Positions 8,276-14,765 of a stretch of DNA of 33,671 nt are shown here, one piece after another. This DNA is from EX4484-2 sp964592095 (GTDB lineage: Archaea > Altiarchaeota > Altiarchaeia > IMC4 > QMZM01): the NCBI GenBank assembly GCA_964592095.1, contig CAZQER010000007.1, positions 1 through 33,671 of the forward strand, written 5' to 3'. Numbering within the stretch: the stretch's first letter is position 1; every line of letters starts with the position of its first letter. The position numbers and the translations under genes were made by a program. The notes under the pieces are model-generated. The model was given only the letters and a program-made list of their open reading frames with translations. It ran no database searches and was not told where the DNA came from.

Positions 8276-9115
8276 ATGACTTACAAACCAATGGTTAGGG
8301 ATTATATGACAACTGAGGTTGATTATATACCTTCAGATTCAACTGTAGATGAGGCCATAAAGAAATTTATCTCATCACCTCATGAGAATTTTCCAGTTGT
8401 AAAGGATGGGGAGGTTGTGGGTTTTCTTACCTCAAAGCAGCTGCTCAAGAATTATAAAAATCCCGATAAAAAAATCAGAGATATATTAAAGAAAAAAAGA
8501 AAATTAATTGTCGCGAGACCAGATTTAAGTTTGGATGATGCTGCAAGAATTCTGTTTCGTTACGGCTATAGAAAATTACCAGTGATTGATGAAAATGGAA
8601 AATTAGTAGGTATTATATCTACGATAGATATTTTGAGATCCCATATTGAGAGGGCAACACCAGAAAAGGTAAATATGGTTAAAAACCTCCTTGAAGATGA
8701 ATATAAAATCAGAGTAAATGTTTTTAGATACCTTGTTCCAGTAAATAAGTTGCATCCGACACAGAGCAAGATTTATGCCGATGAATTGGAGGGCAGGGAA
8801 TATGAATTAAAAAGGGGGCTTGCTGAGCCAATAATAGTGGTAAAACGAAGAAATTATTATGTACTTGTTGATGGCCATCACAGGGCAATTGCTGCATTGA
8901 AACTCGGTATAAAGGAATTGATGGCACATGTACTTGAAATGAATCCTGAGATTGAACTGAGAATGGAAAGGGTCGCAAGAGAAAAGAATTTAATTACACT
9001 AAATGATGTGGAGATAATGGATTATGTACAACACCCATTGGTTGAGATAACAACAAAACTGGTTGATAGAGATAACAACTTACCAAAAGAAATTGAAAAC
9101 CAAAAGAAAAATTAA
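8276..9115 (+). CDS. CBS-pair protein fused to a ParB/SerK-like domain
   Basis: Two CBS motifs (about residues 6-60 and 65-120, with MVRDYMTTEVDYIPSD and LPVIDENGKLVGIISTIDIL) form a nucleotide-sensing Bateman module. The C-terminal half (about 145-240) is ParB-like: VPVNKLHPTQ, then YYVLVDGHHRAIAALKLG. In archaea this ParB-related fold is also used by the ADP-dependent free serine kinase SerK, so a small-molecule kinase regulated by adenylate binding is an alternative to DNA binding; genuine ParB helix-turn-helix segments are not evident. I chose the ATG at 8276, because it has a TATA-like box 30 nt upstream and gives a typical CBS start; a longer reading frame from 8216 would overlap the divergent promoter. 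The 279-residue gene shares 4 nt with the convergent transporter gene. Confidence 0.85.
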   Translation: MTYKPMVRDYMTTEVDYIPSDSTVDEAIKKFISSPHENFPVVKDGEVVGFLTSKQLLKNYKNPDKKIRDILKKKRKLIVARPDLSLDDAARILFRYGYRKLPVIDENGKLVGIISTIDILRSHIERATPEKVNMVKNLLEDEYKIRVNVFRYLVPVNKLHPTQSKIYADELEGREYELKRGLAEPIIVVKRRNYYVLVDGHHRAIAALKLGIKELMAHVLEMNPEIELRMERVAREKNLITLNDVEIMDYVQHPLVEITTKLVDRDNNLPKEIENQKKN

Positions 9116-9696
9116 CTAACAATTATATATTCATTTAGTATATACATGATTAATGCAATCGTTATACCTATGATTACCATACTCAATCCCATTATTAGTT
9201 TATTGAAACCACCTATCTCACCAACAAATATCCCGAGTGAAAAGAGTATAAGCAATGCGATAGTGAATGCTATATAAAATGCCATTTTTATTGAGATTAA
9301 TTTTGTAAGAGAGAACAGAAATGGTGAGATGGTAAATACAGACACTATCAGCGGGGAAATCCCATTAATCAATGAGTTAAGAATTACCAATAAATTAAGT
9401 CGTCTACTGATTTTTGTTTCTTTCAAACTTCTCAGCATCTGTTTTTCTATCATCCCGAGTTCTCTTTTCCTTTCTGCCCTCTCAATAGTATACGCACTCC
9501 AAATTCCTGATATGGTAAGAGCGATAGCAGGGGCAATGCAGGATAATATTATAAAGTTGGGATTTTTTTCATCGAAGAGATACATTGCTATCAATACCCC
9601 AAGAACCGTTAAAATTCCATCAAAGGAGTTCATTACAAAGAATCTCCTTGCTATTCCCTCATCCTTTAGGATATCCAGAATTTCACTGATTTTCAT
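9112..9696 (-). CDS. VIT1/CCC1-like membrane transporter
   Basis: This is a five-helix membrane protein of 194 residues that resembles the VIT1/CCC1 iron/manganese transporter family. The first helix carries the family-like pattern NSFDGILTVLGVLIAMYLF. The second ends in ALTISGIWSAYTIERAERKR and is followed by a charged amphipathic segment in the position of the cytosolic metal-binding helix loop. That loop is short here and lacks the Glu/Met-rich metal cluster of eukaryotic VIT1, so substrate is uncertain. Three more hydrophobic helices complete it. It shares a 49-bp divergent promoter region with the HAD gene and overlaps the CBS-ParB gene stop codon on the other side. Confidence 0.72.
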   Translation of the reverse strand: MKISEILDILKDEGIARRFFVMNSFDGILTVLGVLIAMYLFDEKNPNFIILSCIAPAIALTISGIWSAYTIERAERKRELGMIEKQMLRSLKETKISRRLNLLVILNSLINGISPLIVSVFTISPFLFSLTKLISIKMAFYIAFTIALLILFSLGIFVGEIGGFNKLIMGLSMVIIGITIALIMYILNEYIIVS

Positions 9697-9710
9697 AATT
9701 GAGGCTTTTT

Positions 9711-9732
9711 AATGATATAATATATTTAAATT
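9711..9732. promoter_or_regulatory. Shared TATA region between transporter and HAD genes
   Basis: A 49-bp divergent intergenic region contains a continuous AT tract. TATATTTAAA (9721-9730) lies 16-25 nt before the plus-strand ATG, and the same block read on the minus strand lies about 20-28 nt before the transporter start. Neither start has a Shine-Dalgarno sequence. Confidence 0.4.
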
Positions 9733-9745
9733 AAACTTAGATAAA

Positions 9746-10402
9746 ATGATGAGGTTGATTTTATTTGATTTTGACGGTGTGATTGCAAACTCAAATCATG
9801 TTCATATGGATGTAACCAAGAAAGCTCTGAGACACGCGGGAATTAAAAGGAGGATTTCAGACAAGGAGGTATTTCATCACTTTGGAAAACCATACAGGGA
9901 TGTTCTCAGGGCTTTAATGGGTGATGAATTTTCAGAGGAAAAATTAGAAAAGGCGTATCAAAAGCAACAGGAATTGCTACATTCAAGGTGGTTCTTTACC
10001 AAGATTAAAACATTTCCTCATGTAGTTGAATTGCTAAAATCATTGAAGAGGATGAAGATAAATATCGCAATAGTTACTGGAAATGATAGAGCATTCATAA
10101 AAAGAGCCATTAAGGAATTGAACATGGATGATATATTTGACCTGATAATATCTGCAGATGATGTTATACATTCAAAACCATATCCGGATATGGCAATTAA
10201 GGCGATGAAACTCTTGAATATAAAAAACAGTGAAACCCTCCTTGTTGGGGATACCCTCAACGATATTTTAACTGCAAAGAGAGCCAATATTAAATCTGCA
10301 GTTGTTCTGACCGGAATTTTAAACAGGAATGATGCAAAAAAATTAAAACCAGATTATATCTTTGATGATGTTTCTGGAATAATGAGGATTATATCACATT
10401 AA
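9746..10402 (+). CDS. HAD-superfamily phosphatase
   Basis: This is a haloacid dehalogenase-fold hydrolase of the phosphoglycolate phosphatase/beta-phosphoglucomutase group. Motif I is FDFDGVIANS (nucleophile Asp and the acid Asp two residues later), motif II is IVTGN, motif III is the Lys in HSKPYPDM, and motif IV is LLVGDTLNDILTA. An alpha-helical C1 cap lies between motifs I and II. The 218 residues match the family. Two adjacent ATG codons (9746 and 9749) are possible starts; both fit the TATA region. The substrate cannot be told from sequence. It converges on the riboflavin genes, which is worth noting because riboflavin synthesis needs a HAD-type phosphatase, but it is not in their operon. 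Confidence 0.9.
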   Translation: MMRLILFDFDGVIANSNHVHMDVTKKALRHAGIKRRISDKEVFHHFGKPYRDVLRALMGDEFSEEKLEKAYQKQQELLHSRWFFTKIKTFPHVVELLKSLKRMKINIAIVTGNDRAFIKRAIKELNMDDIFDLIISADDVIHSKPYPDMAIKAMKLLNIKNSETLLVGDTLNDILTAKRANIKSAVVLTGILNRNDAKKLKPDYIFDDVSGIMRIISH

Positions 10403-10427
10403 TTATATCAAATTAAAAATTACATCT

Positions 10428-10889
10428 TCACTTCAGAGGTCCCGCATCTTCAAACCCTTGTCTTTTACCCATTCCAGCATCTTTTATAAGTTTTTCGGGA
10501 TGAAATAGTAATTTAATTACATTGTGTACATGCTCTCTAATTCTTCTTTCTGTGAGTATTGCCAGTTCCTCTTCCGATTTTGCCTCATCTTCATGTACAA
10601 ACACCTCCACGATGTGTTTATTTGTCATTAGTTGAGCATTAATTATTCCCGTAGATGCTTCATGAGCACATATCTTATCAATCTCCTCCTTACCGGGCAT
10701 CCCTAATGCAATTACAATATCACATTCCTCCTCTTCTATCAATTTTTTCGCAGCCACTGGCAAATCCTTAACCCCCGGAACAGTTCTCCTTATGATTGTA
10801 ACTGCTATATTCTTTTTTAATTCGTCTATTGCAATTGAACCCATATTCATCCTTGCAAATGTTGTATCTACAATACCTATCCTTGCCAT
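10428..10889 (-). CDS. ribC: Riboflavin synthase, archaeal type
   Basis: This enzyme catalyses dismutation of two 6,7-dimethyl-8-ribityllumazine molecules to riboflavin. The archaeal enzyme is unrelated to the bacterial trimer and is paralogous to lumazine synthase, with about 150-160 residues; this one has 153. Recognisable segments are MARIGIVDTTFARMNMG at the N-terminus, the VPGVKDLPVAAKKLIE segment, IALGMPGKEEID, HEASTGIINAQLMTN and VFVHEDEA, followed by a conserved basic C-terminal tail with GMGKRQGFEDAGPL. It follows ribB by 13 nt on the same strand and is the last gene of the amidohydrolase-ribB-ribC operon. Confidence 0.95.
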   Translation of the reverse strand: MARIGIVDTTFARMNMGSIAIDELKKNIAVTIIRRTVPGVKDLPVAAKKLIEEEECDIVIALGMPGKEEIDKICAHEASTGIINAQLMTNKHIVEVFVHEDEAKSEEELAILTERRIREHVHNVIKLLFHPEKLIKDAGMGKRQGFEDAGPLK

Positions 10890-10902
10890 TCTACTTTTAA
10901 AA

Positions 10903-11592
10903 TTATTTAATATGCATGTAAAAATTCTTAATTTCTCCCCCTTCCAACAATGTCATATCATGCAAATCTGCATATCTCCTCACATCTTCCACTGGGAGTG
11001 CATTATGTGTTTTAGAGTCAAGCATCTCACATATACAGGCAACGGGTGTGAGATTGGCAATCCTCAGAAGCGTTGTTGCCAGTTCAGTATGTCCGCCCCT
11101 ATTCTCTATACCAGACGATATTAGTAATTGTACATGCCCTGGACTCCTGAAATCCTTTCCGAATTTCTTTTCTGTTGGATTTCCTTTAAAGAACTCGGCA
11201 AGTTTTCTTATTGTTAAAGCCCTATCATTGTCTGTAATGCCCGTAAATGTATCCCTATGATTCACAGAGATGGAGAAGGATGACTTCTCATCATATGGAA
11301 TGTCATATGGTGCAGTATAGTTAAGCAAAGTATACTTATAACTTGATATTTTTAATACATCTGCCATGAATGGTAGATTAATCTTCTTTGCAAGTTCTTT
11401 ATCTATGGAAACACATATTAGTCCTCCTCCATCACTTCTCATTTTTGAAATATGTTCTGGCGTGATGAATTCCGCAGCCACCATAAGGTCTGTTTCATTC
11501 TCTCTAAATTTATTATCATGAATTAATACAAATCTGCCATTCCTAAGTTCTGAAATGGCTCTTTTTATTTTTATGTTATCTGTCATTTTCAT
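10903..11592 (-). CDS. ribB: 3,4-dihydroxy-2-butanone 4-phosphate synthase
   Basis: RibB converts ribulose 5-phosphate to the four-carbon unit of the lumazine ring plus formate, using magnesium. Key segments are present: RENETDLMVAAEF with acidic metal-site residues, SDGGGLICVSID, NHRDTFTGITDNDRALTI, and RGGHTELATTLLRIANLTPV with the metal-binding His and the catalytic end of the active site. Its 229 residues fit a monofunctional archaeal enzyme with no fused GTP cyclohydrolase domain. The ATG is separated from the upstream amidohydrolase stop by a single nucleotide, and ribC follows 13 nt later, so the three genes form one transcript. No lumazine synthase, ArfA or ArfB gene is in the window. 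Confidence 0.96.
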   Translation of the reverse strand: MKMTDNIKIKRAISELRNGRFVLIHDNKFRENETDLMVAAEFITPEHISKMRSDGGGLICVSIDKELAKKINLPFMADVLKISSYKYTLLNYTAPYDIPYDEKSSFSISVNHRDTFTGITDNDRALTIRKLAEFFKGNPTEKKFGKDFRSPGHVQLLISSGIENRGGHTELATTLLRIANLTPVACICEMLDSKTHNALPVEDVRRYADLHDMTLLEGGEIKNFYMHIK

Positions 11593-11593
11593 T

Positions 11594-12661
11594 TTATTTT
11601 ATGTCCTTATCAACCACAAATCTTCCTCCAATCATGACCTTTCTCACATCTTCTGGCTCGCATCTGCTTACTATAGATGCAATAATATTCTTGCTATATC
11701 TCAAATTTTCACTGTTTTTATAAATAAAAATCAGATTGGCATCCCTTCCCTTTTCAATTACTCCGCAATTCAATGAAAATGCATCTGCTGCATTTATTGT
11801 AGCCATTCTCAATACATCAGTGGGCATTACTGCATCATAAATTTGTGAATATCTATATAAGAATTCCATCTCTCTGAAGATATTTGGAGATGCGATCATC
11901 ACATTATCAGTGCCTATTAAAATATTGATTTGCAAGTCAAGCATTTTCTTTACTCTTGGAAAACCAACACTTAGGGTTGCATTGCTTCTGGGACATACAA
12001 TAACATGTATCCCTCTTTTTGCTATCTCCTCAAGTTCCTCATCTGATGCAAGAGTGGCATGTATTATGAAATCCGGGTTATATTCAATGGCCTTTGAGAC
12101 CTCACCCGTTTCCTCCCCAGCGTGTATTGCAATAATTTTACCATTTCTCCTCTTGGGAATCTGATCAATCTGATATACATTTACCCCTAAACCATCTGTA
12201 TATTCTATATCAATATCCCTGCCAAGAATTATGCATTTAATCTCACTTCTATTAAGAGCCTTTCTGAGCATATCAATTCCGTCCTTTCCACCCTCTCTAA
12301 AATCTACAAAATGCGTAATACCGGATTTTAGCATATATCTAATTGAGTCTTGCATAGATTCAATAATCAAATCCTCACTTGTTTTTTCATATAATTTCCA
12401 TTTAATACCTTCTGGACCCACAGATTCCTGTACATTCATACCAACAGCAGACTCCTTGGCAAATGAATCCCCTATATGTGTATGGGAATTTATGAAGGAT
12501 GGCATTATTATATAATCTTTTACATCCATACCGCCTCTCTCATATCCTTCTCCAACATCCTGAATTAATCCATTTTCTATAACAACAAATCCCTCTTCAA
12601 TAATATCAAATTTCTTTTTTTTGAATACGAGTAATGTCCCGTTGAGTATCATTTTGAACAT
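11594..12661 (-). CDS. COG0402-type amidohydrolase, candidate riboflavin-pathway deaminase
   Basis: This is a metal-dependent amidohydrolase of the group that includes guanine, cytosine and S-adenosylhomocysteine deaminases and chlorohydrolases. The mononuclear-metal pattern is complete: INSHTHIGDSF (HxH), IAIHAGEE, a His in FIIHATLAS, CPRSNATLSVGFP, and the Asp in LIGTDNVM. Its length, 355 residues, is somewhat shorter than the usual 400-430. It opens the ribB-ribC operon, one nucleotide from ribB. By context it may act in riboflavin synthesis; the archaeal deaminase step, which removes the C2 amino group of a pyrimidine formed from GTP, is to my knowledge unassigned. That role is inference. 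The ATG at 12661 has a TATA-like box 20-30 nt upstream. Confidence 0.85.
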   Translation of the reverse strand: MFKMILNGTLLVFKKKKFDIIEEGFVVIENGLIQDVGEGYERGGMDVKDYIIMPSFINSHTHIGDSFAKESAVGMNVQESVGPEGIKWKLYEKTSEDLIIESMQDSIRYMLKSGITHFVDFREGGKDGIDMLRKALNRSEIKCIILGRDIDIEYTDGLGVNVYQIDQIPKRRNGKIIAIHAGEETGEVSKAIEYNPDFIIHATLASDEELEEIAKRGIHVIVCPRSNATLSVGFPRVKKMLDLQINILIGTDNVMIASPNIFREMEFLYRYSQIYDAVMPTDVLRMATINAADAFSLNCGVIEKGRDANLIFIYKNSENLRYSKNIIASIVSRCEPEDVRKVMIGGRFVVDKDIK

Positions 12662-12679
12662 ACATTATTACTATTCTAA

Positions 12680-12690
12680 CAATATATTCT
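12680..12690 (-). promoter_or_regulatory. TATA-like element for the riboflavin operon
   Basis: Read on the minus strand, the sequence AGAATATATTG is centred about 24 nt upstream of the amidohydrolase ATG, and no ribosome binding site precedes that ATG. A second candidate, CTTATAAC, lies about 10 nt further upstream. Two direct copies of TTACTTAAAAA (about 12713-12723 and 12731-12741) lie behind it and could be regulator sites. Confidence 0.35.
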
Positions 12691-12840
12691 AGGGGGTTAT
12701 AAGTATTAAAAATTACTTAAAAAATATAATTTACTTAAAAATGAGTAAATTTGTGATGACGAACTCTCACATGAAATCTAAAATATATCTATTATAAAAT
12801 ATATTTTAAATAAAACTAAAATTATAATATACTTTATGTA

Positions 12841-12860
12841 ATATCTATTAAAATAGATAT
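12841..12860. repeat. Perfect inverted repeat, 9-bp arms
   Basis: ATATCTATT and AATAGATAT form perfect arms around a 2-bp centre. It is a possible protein-binding operator in the middle of the AT-rich tract. Confidence 0.5.
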
Positions 12861-12966
12861 ACTAAATTACAACAAAAAAGAATAAAATTTTTTCGCAATA
12901 ATTTCATCTTTAAACGAAAATAAAACTTTCGCAATAATTATTAATTTTATGTGCCTTTTTTATCCA

Positions 12967-13001
12967 TTTAGGGTACCCCTCTTGAGTAAAAATACCCTAA
13001 A
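12967..13001. repeat. Inverted repeat at the 3' end of the small zinc-finger-like gene
   Basis: TTTAGGGTA (12967-12975) and TACCCTAAA (12993-13001) are perfect 9-bp arms separated by 17 nt. The structure ends 3 nt from the stop codon of the minus-strand gene at 13004, so an RNA hairpin would form right after translation ends. There is no following U-run on the minus strand, so it may stabilise the 3' end or be a protein site rather than a terminator. Confidence 0.5.
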
Positions 13002-13003
13002 AA

Positions 13004-13228
13004 TCAAAACTTGTATCTGTTTCTGCATTTTTTATGCATCTTTTTTTCATTTATTATCTCAAAATCGCTATCAAGAGGCTTTCTGCATACTGCACATTTG
13101 GGATTTATAATAGAATCAAGATACTGTAAACATTTCTGCTTATCGTATGAGCAGGCATCGTTTCTGTATATTGAATTGAATACAAATCTTAGTTTTTTGA
13201 GATCCTTTTCAGTTAATCTGTACTCCAT
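13004..13228 (-). CDS. Small basic protein with a CxxC...HxxC zinc-binding motif
   Basis: The family is not recognised. The 74-residue protein is rich in Lys and Arg and has an N-terminal helix-rich half (LTEKDLKKLRFVFNSIYR) with two cysteines (about 25 and 32). The C-terminal half carries CAVCRKPLDS at about 45-54 and ending in MHKKCRNRYKF, i.e. a CxxC-x(18-20)-HxxxC arrangement like a treble-clef or LIM-type zinc site. Basic charge plus a zinc site suggests nucleic-acid binding. It is isolated in an AT-rich, palindrome-rich tract. The ATG at 13228 has a TATA-like run about 18-28 nt upstream, and the first of three TATTGTnACAATA palindromes lies 47-61 nt upstream, so it may be the regulated gene or the regulator. 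Confidence 0.6.
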   Translation of the reverse strand: MEYRLTEKDLKKLRFVFNSIYRNDACSYDKQKCLQYLDSIINPKCAVCRKPLDSDFEIINEKKMHKKCRNRYKF

Positions 13229-13274
13229 ATATAATCTATAGATTTAAATAAAAAATATCTATCTACAATATTAC

Positions 13275-13426
13275 ATATTGTCACAATATCAAAATATATC
13301 AAATCCCTCAAATTTTCATATAAAATCTTGCATAATCCTGCATAATCCATCCATGAAGGTAAATCCACATTGTGACAATATATAAATAAGGGAATCCATT
13401 GGATTTTATATCTATTGTCACAATAT
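13275..13426. repeat. Three copies of a 15-bp palindrome (operator or iteron candidate)
   Basis: Copies are ATATTGTCACAATAT (13275-13289), ACATTGTGACAATAT (13367-13381) and CTATTGTCACAATAT (13412-13426), all built on TATTGTnACAATA or a one-base variant. Copies 1 and 3 share 21 identical bases (13276-13296 and 13413-13433); copy 2 is in the opposite orientation. Centre-to-centre spacings are 92 and 45 bp. This is what a dimeric helix-turn-helix regulator's sites, or origin iterons, would look like. Confidence 0.75.
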
Positions 13427-13468
13427 CAAAATAAACATTTAATGATTATACATAATTTATTGGATGAG

Positions 13469-13537
13469 AATAAAAACGAAAAAAATTTATTCTTTTTATG
13501 TGTATAATTTAACGAAAAATTTATTTTCGTTTTTATT
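13469..13537. repeat. Inverted repeat with 14-bp perfect arms and a nested hairpin
   Basis: AATAAAAACGAAAA (13469-13482) pairs perfectly with TTTTCGTTTTTATT (13524-13537). Inside the loop, AACGAAAA (13511-13518) can instead pair with TTTTCGTT (13524-13531) around a 5-nt loop, so two structures compete for the same right arm. The ACGAAAA word recurs at about 12914. Confidence 0.6.
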
Positions 13538-13633
13538 AATGATATAAATTAAAGTTTTTTTAATAAATCTATTATATTAAATCTTATATAAAATATATAT
13601 TTCAAGCAATATTTTAATATATTTTTATTAAAA

Positions 13634-13666
13634 ACTCCCACATTTATGTAAGATTTATGTGAGACT
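13634..13666 (-). terminator. Hairpin terminator after the aminotransferase gene
   Basis: On the minus strand, AGTCTCACAT pairs with ATGTGGGAGT (one mismatch, one G-U pair) around a 13-nt loop and is followed directly by a run of U (A-run at 13630-13634 on the plus strand). It starts 7 nt past the stop codon of the aminotransferase. Confidence 0.5.
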
Positions 13667-13673
13667 TCAAAAA

Positions 13674-14738
13674 TTAAAGATTTAGAATATCGTCAATGGC
13701 ATTTAGATATTCTTTAAGTTCATCAATTGTTCTATCACCCATATGTGCAATCCTAAATGTTTTATCCGCCAATTTACCATAACCGTTTGCAAATACATAA
13801 CCTCTCTCTGCTAATTTTTCCTTCAATTCATTACAGTTAATATTCCTTGTATTTTTGATACATGAGACTGTGTTTGATGAATATTCTTCTTTGGGTAATA
13901 ATTCAAAGTTCTTTTTAGCCCATTTTCTTGTTATCTTGCCCATTTTCTCATGCCTTTTATATCTATTCTCAAGACCCTCTATGTTTAATATTTTGTCAAG
14001 TTGGTATCTCAATCCCCGAAGGATAGAGATTGCAGATGTGGTAGGTGTTTGTTTTTTATTTAGATATTTCTTATAGATCAAGAAATCAAAATAATAACCT
14101 CTATTCTCTATAGTTTTTGCCTTTTCAAGCGCCTTCTCACTTACTGAGCAGCATGCCAATCCAGCGGGAAGAGCCAATGCCTTCTGAACGCCAAATAGAC
14201 ATACATCTATTCCCAATTTATCAACATCTATCTTTATACCTCCAATTGAACTCACGGCATCTACCATAAATGTTACATCGTAATTTTTTACAGTCTTTGC
14301 AATTTTTTCAATTGGTGCCGTTACTCCAGTAGATGTTTCATTATGAACCAATGTTATTGCATCGTAATCTTCTTCAGATAGTTTTTCATCAATTATCTTT
14401 GCATCAGGTGCCTCCCCCCATTCAAACGAAAGTAAATCTGCGTTCTTTCCATTGAATTTTGCTATATTGTGCCATCTTTCACTAAACGCTCCATTCCCAA
14501 CATTAAGACATCTCCCCCTCACACAATTCCTCACAGACGCCTCCATTAATCCCGTAGAAGAACAAGGAGCAATAAAAACATCATTTTCAGTAAACATTAT
14601 CTTCTTTAGATTTTCTACAGTGGTTTCCAAAAGTTCACTGAATTCCCTCCCCCTGTGACCTATCATTGGTTTTGACATTGCATCAAAAACATCTCTGCTA
14701 ACATCTGTGGGGCCGGGGATAAATAATTTTTTGACCAT
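13674..14738 (-). CDS. Class V aminotransferase (serine/alanine-glyoxylate type)
   Basis: This is a PLP-dependent fold-type I aminotransferase of the serine-pyruvate/alanine-glyoxylate group (COG0075). Visible features are the N-terminal FIPGPTDVS with IGHRGREF, the cofactor-binding PCSSTGLMEAS, HNETSTGV, the Asp of MVDAVSSIGG (D160) that holds the PLP ring nitrogen, and the Schiff-base lysine in FGVQKALALPAGLA (K186). Length 354 is a little short of the usual 380. Some archaeal members act broadly, including on phosphoserine in serine synthesis, so the exact substrate is open. It is 27 nt after the P1 gene on the same strand and is followed by a hairpin terminator. Confidence 0.9.
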   Translation of the reverse strand: MVKKLFIPGPTDVSRDVFDAMSKPMIGHRGREFSELLETTVENLKKIMFTENDVFIAPCSSTGLMEASVRNCVRGRCLNVGNGAFSERWHNIAKFNGKNADLLSFEWGEAPDAKIIDEKLSEEDYDAITLVHNETSTGVTAPIEKIAKTVKNYDVTFMVDAVSSIGGIKIDVDKLGIDVCLFGVQKALALPAGLACCSVSEKALEKAKTIENRGYYFDFLIYKKYLNKKQTPTTSAISILRGLRYQLDKILNIEGLENRYKRHEKMGKITRKWAKKNFELLPKEEYSSNTVSCIKNTRNINCNELKEKLAERGYVFANGYGKLADKTFRIAHMGDRTIDELKEYLNAIDDILNL

Positions 14739-14765
14739 ATTAATATATAAGATAATAAAAAGATA

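Larger units (their letters stand above)
12662..13003. other. AT-rich non-coding tract, left part
   Basis: There is no convincing gene in these 342 bp. It holds the riboflavin-operon promoter at its left end, two direct copies of TTACTTAAAAA, a perfect 9-bp inverted repeat at 12841-12860, two direct copies of TTTCGCAATAATT (12891-12903 and 12927-12939), and a 9-bp-arm inverted repeat at 12967-13001 next to the following small gene. Base composition is clearly more AT-rich than the coding regions. Confidence 0.6.
13229..13673. other. AT-rich non-coding tract, right part
   Basis: There is no gene I can support in these 445 bp. It contains three 15-bp palindromes (13275-13426), a tandem pair of TGCATAATCC (13329-13348), a perfect 13-bp palindrome AATCCATTGGATT (13393-13405), a 14-bp-arm inverted repeat (13469-13537), and the terminator of the aminotransferase gene. 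A TATA-like TATATAAATAA (13378-13388) on the plus strand could start a short transcript, but only a 27-codon ORF follows. Confidence 0.55.

Noticed and set aside
13464..13547. 27-codon plus-strand ORF (MRIKTKKIYSFYVYNLTK...) after a TATA-like box and palindrome 3
   Set aside because: Too short, made almost only of codons forced by the A/T repeats, and it overlaps the 14-bp inverted repeat; no support for translation.
12761..13668. Possible terminal inverted repeats of a small mobile element: GAACTCTCACATGAAATCT at 12761-12779 and AGATTTATGTGAGACTTC at 13651-13668 (17 matching of 19 with one gap)
   Set aside because: No target-site duplication flanks them, no transposase lies between, and the right copy is explained as part of the aminotransferase terminator hairpin.
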